Assembly: GCA_025354165.1 (NCBI GenBank)
Contig: JANXNI010000002.1
Span: 1 to 52,350, forward strand
From: Burkholderiales bacterium
GTDB lineage: Bacteria; Pseudomonadota; Gammaproteobacteria; Burkholderiales; Casimicrobiaceae
Reading direction: 5' to 3'
DNA: 52,350 nucleotides
The notes under the pieces are model-generated. The model saw nothing but the letters and a program-made list of their open reading frames with translations. It did no database searches and was not told the origin of the DNA. The translations under genes and the position numbers were made by a program. This document shows positions 35,832-44,548 of the stretch, one piece after another; position 1 is the stretch's first letter; every line of letters starts with the position of its first letter.

Positions 35832-36487
35832 AACCCAGCTCCAAATTTTCGGTGCTTGCGTCGGATCGACGGAGCAAGCGGCAACGTGCCGCAGCGGCAT
35901 ATGGCGCATGCGCTTCAGGCATCGAAGGGATATGGCACACGCCATCCAAACGACGTCAACTCTACTGGACACTGGCACTGGCGCCGTTCGCCTGGTTTGG
36001 CACCGAACTGCTCACAGCGAAAGTGGGCGAATCCTATCGGATTGGCTTCGATCCGCAGATCGAAACTTGCCTTCCGTGGCGCGTGTATTTGGTGACGCCA
36101 GTACGTCGTGACACGTCACAGCGGCAAAGCCTGGAGGCGGCGCTACAGCGCAGGGAGCCGTCCATGCGGGGTGCCTTCGTGCAACTTGTTGCGCACGATA
36201 CAGGGAGTCCAGGTTTTGAGGGTAAGCCACTGGCCAAGATGGTGCTCGGATTGCCAGGTGACCAAATCCGCATCGAGCGAGACCGCTTGTTCGTTAATGA
36301 CAAGGAATGGGACGCGCTGTGGTTGATGAACCGTTTGCAGTTGGCGCCCGGCTCGCTGGATCGCACTTACACGGTTCCCGAGCAGCATGTCTTCGTAGCC
36401 GCCACCGCGCGAAACAGCTTTGATTCACGCTACTGGGGGCCGGTACCGTTTGATCGAATCACTGGAACGGTGACGGCAATTTTCTGA
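35828..36487 (+). CDS. traF: S26-type conjugal signal peptidase with Cys in the Ser position
   Basis: 219 residues; membrane helix at about 44-60, then the TraF/LepB-like catalytic domain. The usual Ser-x-Pro site reads Glu-Thr-Cys81-Leu-Pro-Trp-Arg-Val-Tyr, and the general-base Lys is present (Lys137 in Ala-Lys-Met-Val-Leu-Gly-Leu-Pro-Gly-Asp). So the nucleophile would be Cys unless a neighbouring residue serves. RP4 TraF-type peptidases process or cyclise pilin; in this operon the likely substrate is the TraA-like pilin or another exported tra protein. The N-terminal 40 residues are basic. Confidence 0.8.
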   Translation: MKPSSKFSVLASDRRSKRQRAAAAYGACASGIEGIWHTPSKRRQLYWTLALAPFAWFGTELLTAKVGESYRIGFDPQIETCLPWRVYLVTPVRRDTSQRQSLEAALQRREPSMRGAFVQLVAHDTGSPGFEGKPLAKMVLGLPGDQIRIERDRLFVNDKEWDALWLMNRLQLAPGSLDRTYTVPEQHVFVAATARNSFDSRYWGPVPFDRITGTVTAIF

Positions 36488-37746
36488 TGAAAACGCGCCT
36501 CTCCCACTTTGCGTCGTGTGTCATTGCGGCGGGGCTGTTACTGGCAGCGCCGGCGTTGCGCAGCCAGCCCAATCCTACCGCTGTGCCGACGTTGGCGAAC
36601 GACTCCAAACAAGCTCTGCAACAGTTGTCGACCGACGACGCCGCTGCGTTGGACCGAATGACACGACGCACACAGCCGGGCGCAGGCGGTTCACAGCAAA
36701 CAGATGCGACCAAACAGGCCGTTGCCGGTATGCCCAGCTTTCGACAGGAATCAGTCAATTCGCTGGCTGCCGCTGCGATGCGCGAGATCGAGAACGGAGA
36801 CGTTGTTGGTAATCCCAACACTCAGTTGATCGATAGTGCGCGCCTGTTTGTGTTCATTTCTCTCGGGATGCCAGAGGGCGAGCTCAAGACGCTCTTTCGT
36901 CAAGCCGCCAACGATCCAGGTGTGGTGTTCGTATTGCGCGGCTATGACGTGCCGTACCTGAGCCGCACGGTGACTCGGGTGCATCAGATAGCCGGTGAGC
37001 CGAACGTGAACGTCATCATTGATCCCACGATGTTTCGTGAGTACGAGATTGATCGCATTCCGGTCTTTCTGGGCAAACAATTGAATGCGCAAACGGCCTA
37101 TGGCGCGAAACCTTCGTGGTTTCGCGTAGTCGGCACCGTGAGTGTTACCGGCGCTGAGTCGCTCATTGCGGAGGGGCGTGGATCTCGAACAACCCAGTAT
37201 GGCCCCACCTTCGCAATCAGCGAACCCGATGCACTTGCTGAGTTTGAAAAGCGAGCAGCGCAGGTGGATTGGACACAGGAGATGCAAGGTGCCGCCGACC
37301 GTTTGAAGCAAGCCAAATTACCGTTCATGGATTTACCTGCGGCGAAACACGCCAGGGTGCGCAGCGTCGATCTCACGATCATGGCCCAACAGAATCTGGC
37401 GCTTCCCGATGGTCGCGTTTTTGTGCGAAAAGGCACCCGAGTCAATCCACTCGACTACATCACGCTGGCGCACGACTACCTCATCTTCGACGGCACCGAC
37501 GCAGATCAAATTGCGATAGCGAAAGGCATCCTCAAAACCGCACGTAAACCAGTGTTCATGATGGTGACCCGATTCCCAGATGCGGAAACCGGCAAACCGC
37601 TTCTCCACGAACAATTGGGCCAGTCTGTCCACAACCTGACCAATCAGGTCGTGGATCGCTTCCAACTTGAGTCCGTGCCCTCTCTGGTGGTTCAAGACGG
37701 CAAGGCGCTGCAAGTCAAAGAAATCGCCACCAATGCAAAACAATGA
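36487..37746 (+). CDS. trbC-traW: TrbC-TraW fusion protein
   Basis: 419 residues with a signal peptide (about 1-26). The TrbC domain starts near residue 117 (Leu-Phe-Val-Phe-Ile-Ser-Leu-Gly-Met-Pro-Glu-Gly-Glu-Leu-Lys) and includes Val-Val-Phe-Val-Leu-Arg-Gly-Tyr-Asp. From about 287 a TraW-like part follows (Val-Phe-Val-Arg-Lys-Gly-Thr-Arg-Val-Asn-Pro-Leu-Asp-Tyr, Leu-Ile-Phe-Asp-Gly-Thr-Asp-Ala-Asp-Gln, ending Val-Pro-Ser-Leu-Val-Val). In F the two are separate adjacent or near genes whose products interact in the periplasm. No separate traW is present, so the fusion supplies both. Start ATG overlaps the previous stop (TGATG). Confidence 0.85.
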   Translation: MKTRLSHFASCVIAAGLLLAAPALRSQPNPTAVPTLANDSKQALQQLSTDDAAALDRMTRRTQPGAGGSQQTDATKQAVAGMPSFRQESVNSLAAAAMREIENGDVVGNPNTQLIDSARLFVFISLGMPEGELKTLFRQAANDPGVVFVLRGYDVPYLSRTVTRVHQIAGEPNVNVIIDPTMFREYEIDRIPVFLGKQLNAQTAYGAKPSWFRVVGTVSVTGAESLIAEGRGSRTTQYGPTFAISEPDALAEFEKRAAQVDWTQEMQGAADRLKQAKLPFMDLPAAKHARVRSVDLTIMAQQNLALPDGRVFVRKGTRVNPLDYITLAHDYLIFDGTDADQIAIAKGILKTARKPVFMMVTRFPDAETGKPLLHEQLGQSVHNLTNQVVDRFQLESVPSLVVQDGKALQVKEIATNAKQ

Positions 37747-38075
37747 ACACAAAACGCATCACCACACCGGGGTCGGCGCGCGGAATTTCGCGCCATGCCA
37801 TCAAGGTCGCGGCGTACAGCCGAGAGTACACCGCGATTTCGCATGCCGTCCATATGACTATTCGATCATTTCGACCCGGCGAGAACCCACGCCGACAACT
37901 CGAACCCGCGTTCGATGAACTGAAAGAAAAACTATCGCTACCTCACGATCCGAAAGAAACCAATGAGCGAATTGCCACCATCGACCTCGTCTACACCATC
38001 GTCTACCTCATTGTGGAGTTCAATCACGCAGGGGCTGCGCCGCCTGTTTTCGCGGCGCAAGAAATCCCCGCTTAA
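37743..38075 (+). CDS. Hypothetical protein overlapping the S49 gene (110 aa)
   Basis: ATG 37743 overlaps the previous stop. The N-terminal 60 residues are basic (Lys-Arg-Ile-Thr-Thr, Arg-Gly-Ile-Ser-Arg-His), the middle is Glu/Lys helical, and residues 78-92 are hydrophobic (Leu-Val-Tyr-Thr-Ile-Val-Tyr-Leu-Ile-Val-Glu-Phe). The last 113 bp overlap the S49 peptidase start in another frame, an unusually long overlap. The C-terminal part may therefore be spurious or the peptidase start may be downstream. Not recognised. Confidence 0.45.
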   Translation: MNTKRITTPGSARGISRHAIKVAAYSREYTAISHAVHMTIRSFRPGENPRRQLEPAFDELKEKLSLPHDPKETNERIATIDLVYTIVYLIVEFNHAGAAPPVFAAQEIPA

Positions 38076-39060
38076 CGCTGTCGAAGTTCCAGAGAACGCG
38101 ACGGAGGCGACGGCACTTGTCATGGCGATGCGTGGCTATCACGCAATAGCGCTTGAATACTTTCGTGAGCGGCGCGGAGAGTCACAGTGGAAGTGGTTCA
38201 AACGCGCCCTGATTACCGTGATTAGCGGCACCAGTTTCGTCTTGTTTGTCACTGAGTACTTCAACCGCGCCGGCACTACGCCCGGGTTCCTCAAAGACGA
38301 AGCGGCTGCGGTAGTGACGATCCGCGGTGCAATTGGCGAAGACACCTACGGCAAAGCGTCGATCATCATTCCGCGGTTGACCAAGGCATTCCATTCATCA
38401 CGCACGAAGGTGGTCATCCTTCGCATTGACACGCCTGGCGGCAGTCCAACCGATGCTGAGCGGATTTACAAGACGCTCGAAGATCTCAAGCATGAGACCG
38501 GCAAGCCGGTCATCGCGGTCATTGAGGGTGTCGGCGCGTCAGCGGGCTACATGATCGCAATGCATGCCGACAAAGTCTATTCGGGCCAGTATTCGCTCGT
38601 GGGCAGCATCGGGGCGTTCCTGTCAACCTGGGATGCCAGCGGTTTCATTGCGGAACATAACGTGAAACAAAACTCGTTCGCGTCAGGGCCGCTCAAAACC
38701 ATGGGCCAGACGTTCGCGGCGATGACTCCGGAGCAGGCGAAGAAGGCGCAGGCAATCGTAGATCACCTTGGTGAAATGTTCGCGGCCGACTTCCTCAAAG
38801 CGCGCGACGGCAAGCTTAAACAGCCGAGCCGTTACTACACCTCGGGAGAGGTCTGGCACGGTGACCAGGCGCTGGCCATTGGTTTGGTGGACGGAATCAA
38901 GAGTGTCGAAGCGGTGGCACGCGAATACGATGCGCCAATCAGCGAGTATGGTCCGGCCCCGGCACCGCCATTCGCTGGCGGCTTCCTGAGCTCGTTTGTC
39001 GATGCGGTCGCCCGATCAGTGATTACGCAGGTTCGTTCGACCGCAGTTCCGTCGCTATGA
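37963..39060 (+). CDS. S49 signal-peptide-peptidase-like protease
   Basis: 365 residues. Cytoplasmic Ser/Thr/Pro-rich N-terminus, a membrane helix (about 85-100), then the SppA/SohB domain: Val-Val-Ile-Leu-Arg-Ile-Asp-Thr-Pro-Gly-Gly-Ser, catalytic Ser193 in Gly-Val-Gly-Ala-Ser-Ala-Gly-Tyr, and Lys245 in Ser-Gly-Pro-Leu-Lys-Thr. The 52-residue Ser-Lys spacing equals that of Bacillus SppA, so a Ser-Lys dyad is intact. It would degrade cleaved signal peptides or membrane proteins in the periplasm. This is not a standard F tra component; coupling to traU by ATGA shows it belongs to the operon. Confidence 0.85.
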   Translation: MSELPPSTSSTPSSTSLWSSITQGLRRLFSRRKKSPLNAVEVPENATEATALVMAMRGYHAIALEYFRERRGESQWKWFKRALITVISGTSFVLFVTEYFNRAGTTPGFLKDEAAAVVTIRGAIGEDTYGKASIIIPRLTKAFHSSRTKVVILRIDTPGGSPTDAERIYKTLEDLKHETGKPVIAVIEGVGASAGYMIAMHADKVYSGQYSLVGSIGAFLSTWDASGFIAEHNVKQNSFASGPLKTMGQTFAAMTPEQAKKAQAIVDHLGEMFAADFLKARDGKLKQPSRYYTSGEVWHGDQALAIGLVDGIKSVEAVAREYDAPISEYGPAPAPPFAGGFLSSFVDAVARSVITQVRSTAVPSL

Positions 39061-40244
39061 ATCTCCTTTGGCAGGTCGCGAAAGCTCTCCGTGTGATTGC
39101 GCTGATGGCTTGCTGCGCTCCATTGTTGGTAGCGGCACAGACAACGATTTCAAGTCCGAAGGCGTTGATGTGTCCCGACGCGAAGGTGCTGACCAATATT
39201 CACAAACAGGTGTGCTGGTCGGCCATGTTTCCCATTCGCATCATGGGTGTCACCATGGGTGGCGGTTCGAAGCCCGATGGCAGCGCCTCGCGCGCGTTCT
39301 GTGCATGTGGCGGAGACATCACTCGTGGTCGTCTTCCAACAGTGGGCTTTTCGGTGGGGCTCTACCTGCCGCTGCGCGTGGTTGAGGTGGTACGCAAACC
39401 CTACTGTTTTCCTTCTCTGCAGGGTCTGGAGTTGACCAACAACAATGTTGTCGCGGGTGGCTCCCGCGCGATGGGTGGATCATTCTCGATACAGGATGGG
39501 CCGTACAAAACTGAGACCGGTTTCTACAACTTCCATTACCTCGCGTATCCGCTCGCAGCGCTCATGAATTTGTTTGACGCGCCAGCGTGCAACGTGGGCG
39601 GCTTCACGAACCCGGATGTCATGTTCATCGGTGAGGCGCTGCCGAATTGGTACAACGATGAGCTGGGCGCAATGTTGTCGCCGGAGAACATCCTGTTCGC
39701 CAATCCTCTGGCGATGGCGGCAGCGCCCATTGACTGCGCAGCGCTCTCGACCGCGACAACTGGCACCAACTTCAGTGATTCGCTTTACTGGGCCGCTGGA
39801 TGCTGGGGTGGAATGTATCCGTTGACCGGCACCGCAGCGAATCAATCGCTTTCTCGGACGACGTCGCTACTCGCGACGCGGGCCATTTTCCTGCTGAGTC
39901 GAATTGGTCTGGTCAAACGCACCATCGGGAATGACGCGCTTTGTGAAGCGCAGGTGATGCCCATCATGCGTAAAGCGCAGTACAAGATGCAGATGCTTTT
40001 CCCGGTACCGGAGTCACGCAGCGCGATCAACATGGCCACTGCACCGCAGGTGGCAACTACGCCACAGACACCGGAAATAGATCCATCGGCATTCAATACA
40101 TCGTCACGCGCCTGCTCGCATCCGATCGGTAAGAACACTATGCAGTGGGGCGAGTGGCGAGCTCGCCCGGCCACCGGTGAAGATGCGGTTTATCTGCTGT
40201 TCCAGTGGGTAGATTGCTGCATTGGAAAGGTGCCAGGGCTGTGA
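39057..40244 (+). CDS. traU: TraU periplasmic transfer protein
   Basis: 395 residues with a signal peptide to about 27. Cys-rich, with TraU signatures (Lys-Ala-Leu-Met-Cys-Pro-Asp-Ala-Lys, Val-Cys-Trp-Ser-Ala-Met-Phe-Pro-Ile-Arg-Ile-Met-Gly-Val, Phe-Cys-Ala-Cys-Gly-Gly) and a C-terminal Trp-Gly-Glu-Trp-Arg-Ala-Arg-Pro. In F, TraU is needed for DNA transfer more than for pili. Its stop overlaps the traN GTG start. Confidence 0.9.
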   Translation: MNLLWQVAKALRVIALMACCAPLLVAAQTTISSPKALMCPDAKVLTNIHKQVCWSAMFPIRIMGVTMGGGSKPDGSASRAFCACGGDITRGRLPTVGFSVGLYLPLRVVEVVRKPYCFPSLQGLELTNNNVVAGGSRAMGGSFSIQDGPYKTETGFYNFHYLAYPLAALMNLFDAPACNVGGFTNPDVMFIGEALPNWYNDELGAMLSPENILFANPLAMAAAPIDCAALSTATTGTNFSDSLYWAAGCWGGMYPLTGTAANQSLSRTTSLLATRAIFLLSRIGLVKRTIGNDALCEAQVMPIMRKAQYKMQMLFPVPESRSAINMATAPQVATTPQTPEIDPSAFNTSSRACSHPIGKNTMQWGEWRARPATGEDAVYLLFQWVDCCIGKVPGL

Positions 40245-43200
40245 ACGAAACACCGCAACTGTCGCCGCAAAATACCACCGCTGAAGGGCCAACGCTGCGC
40301 GAGGCGTTCATGCGTGTTTGTGCGACTGTTGTCGCATCGGCACATCTCGCTACCGGAAGCTTTGCAATTGTTCTGCAGTACCGCAATGTGGTTCCGGCAC
40401 TGCCGCAGTGGACGACGGCGCTGTCACAGTACATGTCGGCACGTACGACGCTCGCGTTACTGCCCTTCGTCCTGGCCAGTCTGCAAAAGCAGGCGGCTGC
40501 ACAAGCGACCCCACCCCCTCCACCGTCCGGTGTCACCGAGCCCACGGGTGTCGGCAACTATGCGACGCAAGGCCAGGCAGAAGGGGCTCGGATGTTGCAG
40601 GGAGCGGCGGCGGCGTCGAGCCGTGCGATATCGGGAGCAACGCCCGGTGCCGGGCAAACGAGTGACTCATCGCAGTTGTTTCTCCGTGAGTGGATCCCCG
40701 GTGCCACCGGCGACGTGAGCCGCTATCAAAGTGTGCTCGCCGATCCCAAGACGATGAAAGATGCTGCCATGCAGGCGCGCCGCAATGCGCTGGCCAACGG
40801 TTGCACCACGACAACTTTCGCTCCCCTGGAGACCAATCGAATCGTACTCGCCGTCAACATGTTTCGTGTGACGTTGATACCAATCCTTGACGCCAACGCC
40901 CAACCCACAGGTCGCTTTAACGAACAATTGTCGACCGCGCCAGACGTTGTATACAACGTACCGTTGGAGTGGGGGGCAATCGGATTCGGCCGGACACGCA
41001 AGATCGACGTTTCGCTCGCAACGGCAACACAGCCCGGCGTGCGCGCGGTATTGACGGGTACGCCGTTTTACGCGCCGTTGGATGGTTCGCACTTCATCTA
41101 CAACGTTCGCATCACGCAGGGCAGCGGCACCATCACCACGCATGGAGCGTTGAAGAGCGGCTATATCCCGACCGGGACACTGTCGACGGTCGGTGGTCAA
41201 GCCGCGATCACCGCAGACCTCTACCGAGCTGATCGTGACTATTACCAGCCGACATCAACGGGTTGTCAGCCCGACCCCCAGTTCTGCGTGCTCAACGGCG
41301 TTAGTTTCTGCGCCGCGCCTAACACCGGTATCTACCCGGACTTATGGCTGGCGAGGCCGAATCACAACGAGGCATTCGTCACCATTCAGGACAGCGCCGC
41401 ACGCCCCAAACCCAGTGTCGGCGACTCAAATATTCAGCAGATCATGGCGCGATCACGGAACGTGATCGACGGCACGGATCCCATTTGGTCGGAGACTTTC
41501 AGCGGTTGCACCGTGACACCGACGTCGTCTCCCGGACAGACCATTACCAAACGTATTCCTGACATCCGCACATGCAATGATGTGCGGATTGCGCCAGATG
41601 CCACGACCTGTTCCGGTACGCGCAGGCTCGCGTTCTCGCCATTGGCAATGGCGCAACATGCCATCCGCGTCCGCTACTTCCAGAACGTGCAGGTGCCCAT
41701 TCCGAACACGGTGCCTCAGCAGTATTCAACGCGCGTTGATCCCTACGTTTATACCGGGTCCGTGAATGTGAATTTCGCGCTGATCGGCGCGGCGAGTTAC
41801 TACACCAGCACGCCAGATGCGAATGGTGTTTTCGCGCAATATGAAATCAATCGGCTCGCGGCGGATCCGAGCACGTCCATTCCCTACAACATCGGCTTTG
41901 CGACAGTCGGGGCTGGCACCGTGAGCGGTAGCATCATCACGAACGGGGAAGCAACCGACAACTGGCTGCTCAATGCAACCGTTGAAGCGGTGGGTATCAC
42001 CGAAATGAACGTGCTTGTTGACTACTATCAAGTCGCCCTGAACGACATCGCGGGTTGCAAGGCATATTTCGATGCGGTTGGAGATGGATTCTGTACCGCA
42101 CCGCAAATGTCCTGCACCGACAATCGTGGCAGTTGTACGACCGTTGGTGCCGTCATTTTTTGCACCACCGGTGGCCCGGCCCAAGGCATTGCCCGTTTGC
42201 TCGCAAAGTGGGGCCCCACAGATTCGGCGCGACAAAACCCAAATGACCCGACGCAGATGATTGCGGGGGCCGGCGCAATTGAACTCGCGCCCACCATGTG
42301 CTTTGCAGCAACCGCCGGCCCGCTCGATTGCTCTCGCCTTCGCCAGGGCGTGGGTGGTTGCTACGTCGACGCGCAAGGCGTAACGCAGTGCATCAGCGTC
42401 GACGGAACGCAGTTCGCCTCCCACTTCGGGGATCCGAAGTATGTTGACGACTGCGCGGCGCGACAAGACGCGAGTGGTCGACCGTTGTGGAACAATGCAG
42501 CATGCGAGCTCGTGGACCGGCAAACCTGTATGCCGGGTCAGCAGGGGCTGTTCTCCGGGACGTGCTACACGCGAACGGTGACCTACGATTGTGGCGAGAC
42601 GACGACGGTAACGTTACCTGGCGGTTCCGCGCTTACTCAGAGTTGCGGTGGCCCGATTCGATGCATGGGTACACAGTGTCACAACGTAACCACTGAAACC
42701 AACACGGACTTCGCGCAGGTTTCGGCGAAGCTAACTGCGTTGGACTTGTCTCAACAAGATATCGGGTGTCTGGAGACCGACGGTTCGCCGCCTACCAGTG
42801 CTACGGCTTCGTGCACGCTTCGCCTTTTCTCGGGCAAGACGCGCATGTGCAAGATCGCGATCGGCTCCCCGGGATCGACCATTGGCATCGGCGTTGATTG
42901 CTGCCAGCAGGGCGAAGAGGCGGCGGCGGGTATCGACGTTGGCAAATACCTGCAGCTCATCATTCTCATGTCACGTGCGGCGAAAGATCCGATCATCGCC
43001 GCTTTGCTCGCCAAAATTCCCGGCGTGCCGAGCGTGATAGACGCATTCAGCACGGCGGGTAGCACCGTTACCAGCGGTATTGAGGCGGTGACGGAGCCGA
43101 TCGCCACTGCCTTCAGTAGCCTCGCATCACAGTTCGGTTTTGGCGCGGCGAGCGTCGCCGAGGTGAGCGCCGCAGAGGCTGCGATGTCACTGCAGTTGCA

Positions 43201-44542
43201 GATATCAGGCGGTGTTGCCACCGCTGCAGCAGAAGCCACGTCTGTTGTTGGCGGTGTTTACACCGAGGTCATCGCGAAGATCCTGACCGAACTCTTTGGC
43301 AAGGAGGCCGGAACGGCATTCCTCGGCGCAATGGCCAGCAGCGCACCGCTTGGCCAGGCACTGCAGATGCTCAACACCATTTTCATGATCTATTCGATCA
43401 TCAAAATCCTGGTGGCCATCATCTTCAAATGCACCAAAGAAGAACTTCAGCTCGGGATTGACCGCAAAATTGGCAACTGTGCCGTTGTTGGCGAATACAA
43501 GGAAGGCGTTTTGGGCCTTGTCAAACAGCGCGTGTACTGCTGCTACAAATCTCCGTTATCGCGCATTATTGCGGAGCAATTGCGCAATCCTCCAACGGCA
43601 CGGCCGCCAGGGCAAAGCATTGGTGGCGGCTGGGGTGATGTCAAAGCGCCGAAGTGTGCGGGATTCTCCGAAGAGGAAATTGCTTCCGCTGACTTCAACC
43701 GTATTGACCTGACGGAGTGGCTCATTCGCCTGCAGCAAAGTGGCATGCTGCCATCCTCTGACGCACAAGCTGAAGTGAAGTACGGCCCTGGTGCAAAACG
43801 GGTACCTGAGCGAATCACAAAGGGAGCCCCCGGACCCTACGGCGACACGTCGCCCAAGCAAGCTGTCGAGCGATTGATGACTGCTGCTGGCAGCGGCGGC
43901 GCATTTACCGACGGAGCGAAGGCCATCGAAAAACAACCTGTTTGCTACAACAACCCGGCGCTGATGCCGTGGTATCAGAAAGCGGTGAAGCCGGAAGACA
44001 TCATTGTTCCCATCGGCGGCACGGGAAGCTCCGCCTCGTGTGGCAACGGGTGTATTCAACTCACTCTCGGTGAAATTACCGACAACAATCTGGCTGGCAA
44101 CAACTGCGCCGTACCGTATCGCCAATTCTTCGACGTGAATGTGTATCGCCCAGATCTCATCACGCGAGCGGAATTGGTCGAAGGGTATTGGGATGACAAG
44201 ATGCAGATTGACATCAACGGTCAAGTCGTCTTTGAGTCGCAGAACTGGAATCTGGCGCGTTGCGATTACGGTATTACCTGGTGCTTCGGCACGCTGAGCA
44301 CGCCGAACTTTTGTGACTACTTCAGCCATGGTCGCCCCACCAGCGACGGCATGAGCACCTGGACGTATCAAAACCAGCCGATTGACGTCACCAGTTACAT
44401 CAAACAGGAGGGCAATATCCGCATTTCGACCAACGCCAAGACAGGTGGTCGTGGCGAAGCCTATGCGCGAATGCGCATTTATTACACCAATGGGGCCGTT
44501 CCCAATCCCGCGTCATCGGCTGACTGCATCACCCCCCCTTAA
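40241..44542 (+). CDS. traN: TraN mating-pair stabilisation protein, very large
   Basis: 1433 residues from GTG 40241 (GTGA overlap with traU; GGAAAGG upstream); the frame runs back to 40205. Many Cys occur in the middle and C-terminal parts (for example Cys-Gly-Gly-Pro-Ile-Arg-Cys-Met-Gly-Thr-Gln-Cys and Val-Asp-Cys-Cys-Gln-Gln), as in TraN, an outer-membrane adhesin that recognises the recipient. F TraN is about 600 residues. Here the first 500 residues and the last 250 are additional; the end (Pro-Val-Cys-Tyr-Asn-Asn-Pro onward) looks like a beta-rich module. A hydrophobic stretch at about 1045-1075 precedes the conserved Lys-Cys-Thr-Lys-Glu-Glu region. The long form may carry a second receptor-binding domain. 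Confidence 0.85.
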   Translation: MNETPQLSPQNTTAEGPTLREAFMRVCATVVASAHLATGSFAIVLQYRNVVPALPQWTTALSQYMSARTTLALLPFVLASLQKQAAAQATPPPPPSGVTEPTGVGNYATQGQAEGARMLQGAAAASSRAISGATPGAGQTSDSSQLFLREWIPGATGDVSRYQSVLADPKTMKDAAMQARRNALANGCTTTTFAPLETNRIVLAVNMFRVTLIPILDANAQPTGRFNEQLSTAPDVVYNVPLEWGAIGFGRTRKIDVSLATATQPGVRAVLTGTPFYAPLDGSHFIYNVRITQGSGTITTHGALKSGYIPTGTLSTVGGQAAITADLYRADRDYYQPTSTGCQPDPQFCVLNGVSFCAAPNTGIYPDLWLARPNHNEAFVTIQDSAARPKPSVGDSNIQQIMARSRNVIDGTDPIWSETFSGCTVTPTSSPGQTITKRIPDIRTCNDVRIAPDATTCSGTRRLAFSPLAMAQHAIRVRYFQNVQVPIPNTVPQQYSTRVDPYVYTGSVNVNFALIGAASYYTSTPDANGVFAQYEINRLAADPSTSIPYNIGFATVGAGTVSGSIITNGEATDNWLLNATVEAVGITEMNVLVDYYQVALNDIAGCKAYFDAVGDGFCTAPQMSCTDNRGSCTTVGAVIFCTTGGPAQGIARLLAKWGPTDSARQNPNDPTQMIAGAGAIELAPTMCFAATAGPLDCSRLRQGVGGCYVDAQGVTQCISVDGTQFASHFGDPKYVDDCAARQDASGRPLWNNAACELVDRQTCMPGQQGLFSGTCYTRTVTYDCGETTTVTLPGGSALTQSCGGPIRCMGTQCHNVTTETNTDFAQVSAKLTALDLSQQDIGCLETDGSPPTSATASCTLRLFSGKTRMCKIAIGSPGSTIGIGVDCCQQGEEAAAGIDVGKYLQLIILMSRAAKDPIIAALLAKIPGVPSVIDAFSTAGSTVTSGIEAVTEPIATAFSSLASQFGFGAASVAEVSAAEAAMSLQLQISGGVATAAAEATSVVGGVYTEVIAKILTELFGKEAGTAFLGAMASSAPLGQALQMLNTIFMIYSIIKILVAIIFKCTKEELQLGIDRKIGNCAVVGEYKEGVLGLVKQRVYCCYKSPLSRIIAEQLRNPPTARPPGQSIGGGWGDVKAPKCAGFSEEEIASADFNRIDLTEWLIRLQQSGMLPSSDAQAEVKYGPGAKRVPERITKGAPGPYGDTSPKQAVERLMTAAGSGGAFTDGAKAIEKQPVCYNNPALMPWYQKAVKPEDIIVPIGGTGSSASCGNGCIQLTLGEITDNNLAGNNCAVPYRQFFDVNVYRPDLITRAELVEGYWDDKMQIDINGQVVFESQNWNLARCDYGITWCFGTLSTPNFCDYFSHGRPTSDGMSTWTYQNQPIDVTSYIKQEGNIRISTNAKTGGRGEAYARMRIYYTNGAVPNPASSADCITPP

Positions 44543-44548
44543 ACGAAT

